Shown here: piece after piece, positions 28,001 through 35,343 of the stretch
How the letters are laid out: each line of letters begins with the position of its first letter
Numbering within the stretch: position 1 is the first letter of the stretch
Source: Pantoea sp. 18069
GTDB taxonomy: Bacteria; Pseudomonadota; Gammaproteobacteria; Burkholderiales; Burkholderiaceae_C
Direction: 5' to 3'
Assembly: GCF_902706035.1 (NCBI RefSeq)
Contig: NZ_CACSJA010000001.1
Coordinates: 310,001-374,000 of the forward strand
Length of the DNA: 64,000 bases
The notes under the pieces: model-generated
The model's input: only the letters and a program-made list of their open reading frames with translations
What the model was told of the DNA's origin: nothing
Database searches by the model: none
Made by a program: the position numbers and the translations under genes

Positions 28001-28954
28001 TCACGCAGGCGTGAGGACCGCTGAGACCGGCGAGACCAGTGGTCGTCCCGCAAAAAAAGCCGCCAGGTTCTCCATCAACGCATCGCGCTGCGCGAACTGC
28101 GCGGCCGGGGATCGGCCGGCGATATGGGGCGTCACAAGCACATTGTCCAGGGCCTTCAGCGCCGCAGGCACTTGTGGCTCTGTCTCCAAAACATCCAGTC
28201 CCGCACCGGCAATGGTTTTCAGCGTCAGCGCGGCAATCAGGTCCTCGGTATGCACAACTGAGCCCCGCGACACATTGATCAGGTAGCCCCTGGGGCCCAA
28301 TGCTTGCAGCACGGGCCCATTGATCAAATGGTGTGTCGACGGTCCACCGGGACAGGCCGCGACCAGGAAGTCGCTTTGACGCGCCAGCTCGGTCACATCG
28401 GCAACCAGGCTGCCACATTCCGTCGGTTGCTGGTGGCGATCGAAATAGCGAATCTGCATGTCGAACGCGGCCGCCCGCCTGGCAATGGCGCGCCCGACCC
28501 GGCCCATGCCAATGATGCCCAGGGTACTGCCGCTCAATGTAGGCCTGGCGGCACGTGAACTTGTCCATGCGCCCTGTTTGACGGCCTGCGTCAGAGGGGC
28601 ATAGCCCCGGCTGAGCGCCAGCATGAAGCCGAGCGCATGGTCGGCAACCGTGTCGCCGTTGGTATCGGGCGCATTGGCCACGGCGATGCCTGTTTGCCGG
28701 GCCGTGGCCACGGCTATATTTTCATAGCCGACACCAAACGAGCAGACCAGCCGCAATGCCGGCAGTTGGGCCATGCAGGGGCCGGACAGACCGGTCGTGC
28801 CATTGGTCACCACGGCCACGACTTGATGCCGCGCGCCATCGGCGATGGCGGCGGTATCGGGGCCGTCCGGATGATAGTGAAGGATGTAGCTCGAGGAAAG
28901 CGCGTCTCGGGTTTCCTGCGGCAACGGAATAAGTGCCAGAACATGGTGTGCCAT
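28001..28954 (-). CDS. D-isomer-specific 2-hydroxyacid dehydrogenase
   Basis: 317 aa NAD(P)-dependent dehydrogenase. Rossmann motif GIIGMGRVGRAIARRAAAF, catalytic Arg in LINVSRGSVVHTEDL, Glu in AGLDVLETEP and His in LVTPHIAGRS, plus GVGYENIAVATARQTGIAVANAPDTNGDTVADHALGFMLA. Resembles glyoxylate/hydroxypyruvate reductase-like members; the acid converted is unknown. It is transcribed after the VOC gene at 28973-29398 with an 18-nt gap, so both form an operon driven from the operator near 29446. Confidence 0.93.
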   Translation of the reverse strand: MAHHVLALIPLPQETRDALSSSYILHYHPDGPDTAAIADGARHQVVAVVTNGTTGLSGPCMAQLPALRLVCSFGVGYENIAVATARQTGIAVANAPDTNGDTVADHALGFMLALSRGYAPLTQAVKQGAWTSSRAARPTLSGSTLGIIGMGRVGRAIARRAAAFDMQIRYFDRHQQPTECGSLVADVTELARQSDFLVAACPGGPSTHHLINGPVLQALGPRGYLINVSRGSVVHTEDLIAALTLKTIAGAGLDVLETEPQVPAALKALDNVLVTPHIAGRSPAAQFAQRDALMENLAAFFAGRPLVSPVSAVLTPA

Positions 28955-28972
28955 AGCGGATGTACTCCGGGA

Positions 28973-29398
28973 CTAGACGACCGCAATGGGGTCTGAAGCC
29001 GGCACGACCTCCTTGGTAGCGCCTTTCCAGCCGGTCTCGGTAAGGTCAAAGACGATGCCATCGGGCATGCGGTACTTGACCTCGTAGAAGACGTTCGGAT
29101 CGGTTTCCTTGCGCCCCGTCAGATAGCTGCCACCGGCGGCCTTGATCCGCTCCTCGGCCGCTTCCAGGTTGTCCACCCACATGCCGAAGTGGATGACGCC
29201 GCGCACATCCTTCAGCCCCGCGTAGCCCGGCACGGTTTCGTCCTTGAAGTTGAGCAGCGCCACATTCATCACGCCATCCGTCATATACCAGCCGCGCAGG
29301 GCACGCCCGGCGCGTGTCATGCCGAAGGCCTGTTCGAAGAACTGCGCCGCAGCCTCTGGATCGCTGACCGAAAGCGCTATATGCCTGAGTTTTTCCAT
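28973..29398 (-). CDS. VOC (glyoxalase/bleomycin-resistance fold) protein, copy 1
   Basis: 141 aa. MEKLRHIALSVSDPEAAAQFFEQAFGM is the first VOC half, with metal-type His in RHIAL; VIHFGMWVDNLEAAEERIKAAGG and KYRMPDGIVFDLTETGWKG form the second half. It is a single VOC domain protein related to lactoylglutathione-lyase-like or dioxygenase-like members; activity cannot be told. Except for the last ~10 residues it is nearly identical to the protein encoded at 31058-31483. Operon with the dehydrogenase gene; operator ATTTGGTACACCAAAT lies 48 nt upstream. Confidence 0.88.
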   Translation of the reverse strand: MEKLRHIALSVSDPEAAAQFFEQAFGMTRAGRALRGWYMTDGVMNVALLNFKDETVPGYAGLKDVRGVIHFGMWVDNLEAAEERIKAAGGSYLTGRKETDPNVFYEVKYRMPDGIVFDLTETGWKGATKEVVPASDPIAVV

Positions 29399-29445
29399 GC
29401 CTGTCTCCTTGTTTTGAGTACAGCAATCTTAACCAATAAATCATG

Positions 29446-29461
29446 ATTTGGTACACCAAAT
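29446..29461. promoter_or_regulatory. Candidate GntR operator upstream of the VOC1-dehydrogenase operon
   Basis: ATTTGGTACACCAAAT is a perfect 7-bp inverted repeat with a 2-bp centre and matches the TGGT-N2-ACCA type expected for FCD-type GntR regulators. Same class as the sites at 24451 and 31543. Confidence 0.65.
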
Positions 29462-30054
29462 TCTTTTTTAGTGCACCCAATGCATGAATTCAATAAACAC
29501 ACACGAAACCTCGGCCTGCGCGGCCATGCAGGCCAGCGCGCAAGTCATTCGCCCATGCCTGCGCGAAAGCTGGCGCACGTGGCTCTGCCACAGTGGTGGG
29601 AACAGGCACGACTCCAAGTAATTCGAAAAATGCGTGGATGCCCTCCCTGCGGCCGCAGGCGGGCAAGGGCTGGCGAAACCGCATGCCAGCCCGGCTGCGA
29701 CGACAAAAGTGTCCGCCTGCAACGGATGCCGTCAGTCATGTTCCGTTGATTTGCCGGGTGAGACGGCGAATGCAGGGAGAAGCTATTTGAGCGTTGCTGG
29801 GTGCGGGAGAGTGCGCGTGGAAGTCTTGTCGGCGTTGGCGGGCTGCGGATCCGCGGCCGCAAGCCAGCAACCGCACCCGGGGTCGCTGGCTGCCGCAGGC
29901 AGCATCGGTTTTTCCAGGCGCTCGGGGATGCCTGGCGGCGAGTTGATCTACAGGTCCGGGGTTGCCCGGCGTGATTGCCAGCCGCATGACGCTTGGCGGT
30001 CCCGCCCAGCGTCACCGGCTATCCCCTGATCTGGCGGCTGGCCCGTTCGCACGC
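29462..30054. other. 590-bp stretch without a recognisable gene
   Basis: Lies between the operator at 29446 and the 3' end of the GntR gene. Open frames on both strands look like GC-rich background. Nothing supportable is seen. Confidence 0.5.
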
Positions 30055-30885
30055 CTATGCGTCTGGGCTTTTTGACTGGACCGCTGAGGTCTTGCTCCTG
30101 GGCTTCGTTGCCCCCGCCTGGACGTCGCCGAGCTTCTTGTTTTTCCTTGCGGTCGACGTGCCATCAGCGGCGCTGGCTGCCTTGATACGCCGCGCAGCCT
30201 TGGTCGGTGTCGCGTCCTTGGCATCGACTGCTTGCGCGGCGTTCTCCCTGGCCTGTCGCAGTGCACGCAGGGCGGCGTTGCCAAGATGGGCATTGTGGGC
30301 GCGCATGGCCAAATAGGCTTGCTCCCCATCTCCCTCCACGATGGCCTTCACGATCTCATCGTGCGAAACATGCGACGTGACGAGCCTGTCGCTCTCTGCG
30401 GGATGGTATTGCCGGTAAGGGCTCAGGCGTTCACGGATGTCTCCCACCAGCTTGCCCAGAACATCATTGTGGGCACCCTCCAGAATCAGGCGGTGGAACT
30501 CACGGTTGGCCTCGAGGTAACCATCGATGTCGTTTTGATTGACGAACTCTTTGGTCCGCTGATGGACGTACTCCAGTTCAGTCTTCTCCATCGTGGTCAT
30601 GGACTCTGCCGCGAGGCGGGCGCAAAGCGCTTCCAGCTCGCAATTGGCATGGAGGATTTCAGACAGTTCCTTGATCCCGACCTGCATGACAACGACACCG
30701 CGCATCGGCACGATCTGCGTGAGTCCGCGCGCGGCCAGCTGCCTCAGGGCCTCGCGTACGGGTGTACGCGAAACCTTGTATTGCTCTGCCAACCAACGTT
30801 CATCCAGCTTTGTCCCTGGCGGGAAATGCCCACTGATGATCTGCTCGGAAATCAGCGACTGCACCTTCGAGGAAATTGTCGGCAT
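30055..30885 (-). CDS. GntR family (FCD-type) transcriptional regulator with a basic C-terminal tail
   Basis: 276 aa. N-terminal winged helix (LAEQYKVSRTPVREALRQLAARGLTQIVPMRGVVV) and an all-helical FCD ligand-binding domain with the usual metal/ligand residues in EANREFHRLILEGAHND, SHVSHDEIVKAIVEGD and MRAHNAHLGNA. Known: such proteins repress catabolic genes and release on binding an acid ligand. Odd: about 60 extra C-terminal residues rich in Lys, Ala, Thr and Ser (from KAARRIKAASAADG), resembling a histone-like tail. It is the only regulator in the island and the likely reader of the TTGGTATACCAA palindromes. A GGT...ACC pair just before its own start hints at autoregulation. Confidence 0.92.
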   Translation of the reverse strand: MPTISSKVQSLISEQIISGHFPPGTKLDERWLAEQYKVSRTPVREALRQLAARGLTQIVPMRGVVVMQVGIKELSEILHANCELEALCARLAAESMTTMEKTELEYVHQRTKEFVNQNDIDGYLEANREFHRLILEGAHNDVLGKLVGDIRERLSPYRQYHPAESDRLVTSHVSHDEIVKAIVEGDGEQAYLAMRAHNAHLGNAALRALRQARENAAQAVDAKDATPTKAARRIKAASAADGTSTARKNKKLGDVQAGATKPRSKTSAVQSKSPDA

Positions 30886-31057
30886 GGTATTTTTTCACCC
30901 CTTAATGCACGCCATTTTAGACCTACAAAGCACAAGATTGACTTCATTGGTTCAGTTGCCCATGGCTGCTCCAGGCCAGAGTCTCCAGACATTGGCCACT
31001 GCGTGCCGCAAGCCGCCGCCGACGCAAGTCCCGTCGGCGGCGGCTTCGGTTCGGCAC

Positions 31058-31483
31058 TCAGGCCGCCAGGGTGGCATTTGAAACCGGCGCCACTTCCTTG
31101 GTAGCGCCTTTCCAGCCGGTCTCGGTAAGGTCAAAGACGATGCCATCGGGCATGCGGTACTTGACCTCGTAGAAGACGTTCGGATCGGTTTCCTTGCGCC
31201 CCGTCAGATAGCTGCCGCCGGCGGCCTTGATCCGCTCCTCGGCCGCTTCCAGGTTGTCCACCCACATGCCGAAGTGGATGACGCCGCGCACATCCTTCAG
31301 CCCCGCGTAGCCCGGCACGGTTTCGTCCTTGAAGTTGAGCAGCGCCACATTCATCACGCCATCCGTCATATACCAGCCGCGCAGGGCACGCCCGGCGCGT
31401 GTCATGCCGAAGGCCTGTTCGAAGAACTGCGCCGCAGCCTCTGGATCGCTGACCGAAAGCGCTATATGCCTGAGTTTTTCCAT
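31058..31483 (-). CDS. VOC (glyoxalase/bleomycin-resistance fold) protein, copy 2
   Basis: 141 aa, same length as the protein at 28973-29398. The DNA from about 31096 to 31497 differs from 29012-29411 by a single visible base in 400; only the C-terminal codons (EVAPVSNATLAA versus EVVPASDPIAVV) and flanks differ. The start MEKLRH at 31483 includes the same upstream GACAGGCATG context in both copies. It stands alone upstream of gntR, divergent from the esterase gene, with the operator at 31543 between them. Confidence 0.88.
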   Translation of the reverse strand: MEKLRHIALSVSDPEAAAQFFEQAFGMTRAGRALRGWYMTDGVMNVALLNFKDETVPGYAGLKDVRGVIHFGMWVDNLEAAEERIKAAGGSYLTGRKETDPNVFYEVKYRMPDGIVFDLTETGWKGATKEVAPVSNATLAA

Positions 31484-31542
31484 GCCTGTCTCCTTGTGTA
31501 AGCACGATGATGAATGCCACATCTTAATTCGAAAAACGTGAT

Positions 31543-31554
31543 TTGGTATACCAA
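31543..31554. promoter_or_regulatory. Candidate GntR operator between VOC copy 2 and the esterase operon
   Basis: TTGGTATACCAA, a perfect 12-bp palindrome, followed by another half-site TTTGGTGTA at about 31563-31571. A TATTAT box at 31569-31574 lies 8 nt before the esterase ATG. The site can control both divergent units. Confidence 0.65.
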
Positions 31555-31581
31555 TATTTGATTTGGTGTATTATCAATCTC

Positions 31582-32505
31582 ATGAAAAACCTCAAGCAAC
31601 CGCTCGGCGCCCTGTCCACGGAAGTGGCAGAGCTCTTCGACGAGATCGGCCCGATATGGGGCACGGACATCAACAAGCACCGCGACCTGGTGGTGGCGCA
31701 TTACTCGCCGCTGGTTCAGCAGGCGGACAACAGCGGGATCGAGGTCAGGCGGGACATCGCCTATGGCACAACGGAGCGCGAGGTACTTGACGTCTACCGC
31801 CGCGCCTCATGGCAGCCGGGCACGAAAGATGTCGTCATGTTCTTTCACGGTGGTGCTTTTCTTCGCGGCAAAAAGAGCTTCAACGGCCACATCTACGACA
31901 ACGTCGCCTATTGGTTTGCCAGACAAGACATCGTCGCCGTCAACGTGGAATACCGCCTGGCACCGGAAGCGCCCTATCCCAGCGGCGCCGAAGACGTGCT
32001 GCGGGCCTTCCGCTGGGTGCAGCAAAACATCGCAGCGTGGGGCGGCCGGGCCGACCGCATCTTCCTCATGGGCCATTCAGCCGGAGGATCCCACGTCGCC
32101 AGCGCGCTGTTTGACCCGGCCTTTGACGGCATCCAAAGCGATGAGGCCGCCGGCGCGATTCTGGTCAGTGCGCGCCTGTTCGCCGACACGCTGCCCGACA
32201 ACCCCAACGCCCCGGGGGTGCGAGCCTACTTCGGCGAAGACCCCGCGCTCTACGAGCAGCGCTCCCCCATGACGCATGCCGCGAACAGCAACGTCCCACT
32301 GCTGATAGCCGTGGCGCAGTACGAAAACCCCCACCTTGACCGCTACGGCGAGGTCTTCTACCAGCGTGCCCAGGCGTCTGCGCGCACGGCGTTGACGCGC
32401 TTTGTCAACCTGGAGCGTCACAACCATACGTCCATCGTGGCGCACTTCAACAGCGGCGAGGAGACCCTTGGCGCTGCCATCACGGCTTTCATGGCTGACG
32501 CCTGA
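31582..32505 (+). CDS. Alpha/beta hydrolase (HSL/esterase-type, possibly amidase/formamidase)
   Basis: 307 aa. Oxyanion-hole motif MFFHGGAF, VNVEYRLAPEAPYPSGAEDVLRAFRWVQQNIAAWGG, nucleophile elbow GHSAGG, and a probable catalytic His in ERHNHTSIV, the arrangement of hormone-sensitive-lipase-type esterases and kynurenine-formamidase-like enzymes. First gene of the unit esterase-lyase-RidA. The ATG follows a -10-like TATTAT by 8 nt and has no Shine-Dalgarno, so the mRNA may be leaderless, or an internal start may be used. It probably hydrolyses an ester or amide substrate at pathway entry. Confidence 0.9.
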   Translation: MKNLKQPLGALSTEVAELFDEIGPIWGTDINKHRDLVVAHYSPLVQQADNSGIEVRRDIAYGTTEREVLDVYRRASWQPGTKDVVMFFHGGAFLRGKKSFNGHIYDNVAYWFARQDIVAVNVEYRLAPEAPYPSGAEDVLRAFRWVQQNIAAWGGRADRIFLMGHSAGGSHVASALFDPAFDGIQSDEAAGAILVSARLFADTLPDNPNAPGVRAYFGEDPALYEQRSPMTHAANSNVPLLIAVAQYENPHLDRYGEVFYQRAQASARTALTRFVNLERHNHTSIVAHFNSGEETLGAAITAFMADA

Positions 32506-32541
32506 AGCCCTGCAAGCGTTTTTTCATCCAACGAGGTATAT

Positions 32542-33447
32542 ATGAGTCTCACAAAAAAAGCCGAAGTCTATGCACCCGCACTGACCCCGTTCAATGCCGA
32601 CCTGAGCGTCAACCAGAACGCCTTCATCGATTTTTGCCAATGGCTGGTGTCGCAAGGGGCAGGCCTCGCCGTGTTCGGCACCAACAGCGAAGCCTGCTCG
32701 CTGTCGCTGCGCGAAAAGATGGGCTTGCTCGATGCCTTGGTGGAGGCCGGCATTGGCGCTGACAAGCTGCTGCCGGGCGTGGGACTGTGCGCACTGCCCG
32801 AAACCATAGAACTGAGCAAAAAGGCCGTAGAGCTGGGGTGCGCCGGCACACTTGTGCTGCCGCCCTACTATTTCAAGCCGGCCAGCGATGATGGCTTGTT
32901 TGCCTATTACTCGGAAATCATCCAGGCCGTGGGCTCCGAGGACCTGAGGCTTTACCTCTATCACATTCCCCAGTTCACGGGCGTGCCCATCACGCAGGGC
33001 CTGATCGAGCGGCTGATCAAGGCCTATCCCGACACCGTGGTCGGCATCAAGGACAGCTCGGGCGACTGGACCAACACCGAAAGAATGCTGCGCGAGCTGC
33101 CCGGTTTCAAGATTTTTCCGGCTTCAGAGGCCTTGCTCGAAAAGGCCCTGCCGCTAGGGGCGGCCGGCTGCATCTCCGCCACGGCCAATGTCCAGCCGCA
33201 CACCATTGTGTCTGCCATCGAAAACTGGGGCACGGACCAGTTCGCCGCTCTGCAAAGCGATGCCAAGGCGGTACGCGCGCTGTTCCAGGCACTGCCCATG
33301 ATCCCTGCGCTCAAGTATGTCGTGGCCGAGCAGATGGGCGATCAAGCCTGGCGCAACGTCAGGCCGCCCCTGGCAAAGGCCGCAGTCGACTGGGGTCAGA
33401 AACTGCTGTCCGATCTGGCGGAGCAGCGCTTTTCGATGGTTCAGTGA
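32542..33447 (+). CDS. Dihydrodipicolinate synthase (DapA/NanA) family lyase or aldolase
   Basis: 301 aa class I aldolase of the DHDPS family. TIM-barrel with the family signature: FGTNSEACSLSLREK (the GT-T/S-E loop), LYLYHIPQFTGVPI (catalytic Tyr, YHIP in place of YNIP/YNVP) and VVGIKDSSGDW (Schiff-base Lys). Members cleave or form C-C bonds next to pyruvate. In this operon with RidA and an esterase, a pyruvate-releasing aldolase step is more likely than lysine synthesis. It overlaps the RidA-like gene by 4 nt. Confidence 0.93.
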   Translation: MSLTKKAEVYAPALTPFNADLSVNQNAFIDFCQWLVSQGAGLAVFGTNSEACSLSLREKMGLLDALVEAGIGADKLLPGVGLCALPETIELSKKAVELGCAGTLVLPPYYFKPASDDGLFAYYSEIIQAVGSEDLRLYLYHIPQFTGVPITQGLIERLIKAYPDTVVGIKDSSGDWTNTERMLRELPGFKIFPASEALLEKALPLGAAGCISATANVQPHTIVSAIENWGTDQFAALQSDAKAVRALFQALPMIPALKYVVAEQMGDQAWRNVRPPLAKAAVDWGQKLLSDLAEQRFSMVQ

Positions 33448-33863
33448 TGAATGCCCCTGAAATCACGACCGAGCTGCCCCCGCCCTTGGGCAAGTACCCT
33501 CGCTTCAGACGCGCCGGCGATCTGATTTACGTCTCGGGTGTCAGCGCACGCCTGCCCGACGGCTCCATCGATGGAGTCAGCCAGGAAAACGGCGTGATCC
33601 GCCGCGATGTACGCCGCCAGACCCAGCGGGTCCTGGAGAACGTGGCCGGGATTCTTGCGTCGGCCGGCGCCAGCCTGGCGGACTGCATAGACATCACGGT
33701 TTTCCTGACGGATCAGCAAGACTTTGCCGAGTACAACATCGCCTATGGCGACTATTTCGAGAGCAACGGTCCGGCGAGAACGACGGTCATCGTGCGCGGA
33801 CTGCCGCATCCCGACATGGTGGTCGAGGTCAAGGCGGTCGCCTGGAAGGCTGCGCACCTGTAG
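33444..33863 (+). CDS. RidA family protein, possibly 2-aminomuconate deaminase-like
   Basis: 139 aa RidA (YjgF/YER057c) fold. YPRFRRAGDLIYVSGVSARLPDGS, RRQTQRVLENVAGILASAGASLADCIDITVFLTD, FAEYNIAYGDYFESNGPARTTVIVRGLPHPDMVVEVKAVAW; the Arg in PARTTV and the Glu in VEVKAVA are the usual ligand residues. The proline/lysine-rich N-terminus and the SARLPDGSIDGV segment resemble the 2-aminomuconate deaminase subgroup (AmnD/NbaF) rather than housekeeping RidA. Its operon mates support a catabolic role in a nitrogen-containing ring pathway. Confidence 0.87.
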   Translation: MMNAPEITTELPPPLGKYPRFRRAGDLIYVSGVSARLPDGSIDGVSQENGVIRRDVRRQTQRVLENVAGILASAGASLADCIDITVFLTDQQDFAEYNIAYGDYFESNGPARTTVIVRGLPHPDMVVEVKAVAWKAAHL

Positions 33864-33915
33864 CCTTGTGCGAAAAACGCCTGCAAGGCGCCCTTGCGAT
33901 CCCTCGCCTCTGCCG

Positions 33916-34004
33916 TGGTCACGGCGCGCAGCGCACCGGCCCGCAAGCGCGCGATCCAGACGCTGATTTCGGCCCTGCATGTGCCTTCGGGCCATGTGCG
34001 CAGC
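33916..34004 (+). pseudogene. Remnant of the 3' end of the 5'-nucleotidase gene
   Basis: 33916-33967 matches 21432-21483 with two mismatches in 52 bases, and 33973-34004 matches 21606-21637 exactly (32 bases). The ~120 bp between these parts in the intact gene are replaced by 5 bp. The remnant has no start and cannot be functional. It marks the right boundary of the catabolic island. Confidence 0.9.
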
Positions 34005-34106
34005 GGCATCGCGGCCAGCCTGCAGGAAACATCTGCAACCAGGCGCAAGCAGCCCGGCGAGGGGTGATTGCGCCAGCCACGGCGGGCCACGGCCGGCCGT
34101 GGCACC

Positions 34107-34511
34107 ATGGTTCGCATGGCATATTCCTTTTCCCCTCTTTTCTTGCACCAGCGCGCAGCAGGACTCTTGTGCGGCCTGGTGCTGCTGACCGCTTGCGGCC
34201 TGGGGCTGGCGCAGACGCCGGCAGCCGATGCCGCGGCGCCTGACACGACCGCGCCCGCAGAAAGCGCCACCGGAGCTCCGCTGAGCAAAGGCGAAATCAA
34301 GGCCAGGCGTGATTTCCAGCTGCTCGACTTCAACAAGGACGGCAAGCTCAGCCGCACCGAAGTCACGCTGTTCCCCCGTCTGGCCGCGGCGTTCGACACG
34401 GCCGATACCGACAAGGACGGCTTTGTATCGTTCGAGGAAGTCGAAGCGTTTGCCGTGCAATACCGGGCCGAGCGCGCGGCCAAGGCGGCGCAGCAGGCCG
34501 AGAAAAATTAG
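34107..34511 (+). CDS. EF-hand calcium-binding protein, secreted or lipid-anchored
   Basis: 134 aa. An N-terminal hydrophobic signal ends in LVLLTACG, a good lipobox, so it may be a lipoprotein; otherwise cleavage after LAQ is possible. An Ala/Thr/Pro linker follows, then two EF-hand loops: DFNKDGKLSRTEV and DTDKDGFVSFEEV, both with acidic residues at positions 1, 3, 5 and 12. Function beyond calcium binding is unknown. The start could also be at 34116. It lies just after the 5'-nucleotidase remnant, suggesting the nucleotidase and EF-hand genes were once neighbours. Confidence 0.85.
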   Translation: MVRMAYSFSPLFLHQRAAGLLCGLVLLTACGLGLAQTPAADAAAPDTTAPAESATGAPLSKGEIKARRDFQLLDFNKDGKLSRTEVTLFPRLAAAFDTADTDKDGFVSFEEVEAFAVQYRAERAAKAAQQAEKN

Positions 34512-34529
34512 GTCTTTCTAGAGGGCAGG

Positions 34530-34562
34530 CCGTTCATCCTTCGACAGGTTCAGGACGAACGG
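34530..34562. repeat. Palindromic hairpin (CCGTTC...GAACGG type)
   Basis: CCGTTCATCCT and AGGACGAACGG form an 11-bp stem with one mismatch around TCGACAGGTTC. Related to the larger palindromic repeat at 44144-44221. It may act as transcription end for the EF-hand gene. Confidence 0.6.
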
Positions 34563-34588
34563 ATGCTGCGCTTGTAGCCTTTGCAACT

Positions 34589-34738
34589 GGCGTGTCGCAG
34601 CGTGGGGGCACAGAGCAAGGGCCGCACCTAGGCGGCCCCCCGCAGCGAGGCAGCCGTCCCTGGCCGGGCGCCCCCCTCCACCGAAGGATGAGAGAGGGAA
34701 GACGAGGCCCGCCCAGGGTGTGAGCGGCTCAGGGGCGG
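34589..34738 (-). repeat. Dispersed repeat, copy C (inverted)
   Basis: On the minus strand it reads CCCCTGAGCCGCT, CTCATCCTTCGGTGGAGG, GGGGCGCCCGGC, CAGGGACGGC, CCTCGCTGC and GCGGCCCTTGCTC...GCCCCCA, colinear with copies A (8084) and B (18198). It lies between the EF-hand gene and the gene at 34742. Confidence 0.85.
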
Positions 34739-34741
34739 CTT

Positions 34742-35173
34742 TTACAATCCTCGCGTACGCTTGGTCTTGGGTTCCGAATAGGTCAATGGTTCTTCCTTGA
34801 TCAGCAGCTTGTTGCGCTCGATCTCGTCCGTCTTGTTGATCTGCTCCGCCTGTTCGACCACTTTCGCGCTGGCGAGCCACAGCGACTGGAAATGCTCGAT
34901 CAACTGTTTGTGAATCGGCTCCTTCGGCGGCTCCTCGACTTCCTCGACCTGCTTTTTCTCCTGGACCGCCGTCCAGTCGCGATTGCCCTGGTCGGGTGCC
35001 GAAGGCTTGTCGGGCTCGCGCACGATCGCGCCTTCGCCCAGCCGGTCGATCGATTCGACCGCGTTCGCCGGGTTGATCGGTCGCACGGGCACGGCGCCCG
35101 ACGCGCCGGTGGAATACAAATCAGCGCCCTGAGGTCGCCAGGCAGACGATCGATCGACAGGTGTGATTGGCAT
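34742..35173 (-). CDS. Hypothetical protein
   Basis: 143 aa, hydrophilic, without signal peptide or TM helix. The N-terminal half is Pro/Ser-rich (MPITPVDRSSAWRPQGADL); residues ~70-115 (VQEKKQVEEVEEPPKEPIHKQLIEHFQSLWLASAKVVEQAEQI) are predicted helical; the C-terminus is basic (TKRTRGL). No family is recognised. Codon use fits the neighbours. It is preceded by a 170-bp gap holding the cyanophycin-operon terminator and ends beside dispersed repeat copy C. Confidence 0.65.
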   Translation of the reverse strand: MPITPVDRSSAWRPQGADLYSTGASGAVPVRPINPANAVESIDRLGEGAIVREPDKPSAPDQGNRDWTAVQEKKQVEEVEEPPKEPIHKQLIEHFQSLWLASAKVVEQAEQINKTDEIERNKLLIKEEPLTYSEPKTKRTRGL

Positions 35174-35316
35174 GGTGCATCCTTCGGTGGCTCAAAACGT
35201 GTGGCGAATGGCGAAAACTTCCCGCCCTCGTACCTTGATCGGCAGCGCCAGCCAAAAATAAAGGATTTTCTGCAAAAAAACTGCGTTTTTTTACCGGAAT
35301 TTTCCTGATCCTGCCG

Positions 35317-35340
35317 AAAACCAGGCCCCATGGGGCCTGG
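35317..35340 (-). terminator. Terminator of the ABC transporter-DUF1854 operon
   Basis: Perfect 20-nt palindrome CCAGGCCCCATGGGGCCTGG at 35321-35340, followed on the minus strand by TTTTCGG. It lies directly after the DUF1854 stop. Confidence 0.65.
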
Positions 35341-35343
35341 CTG

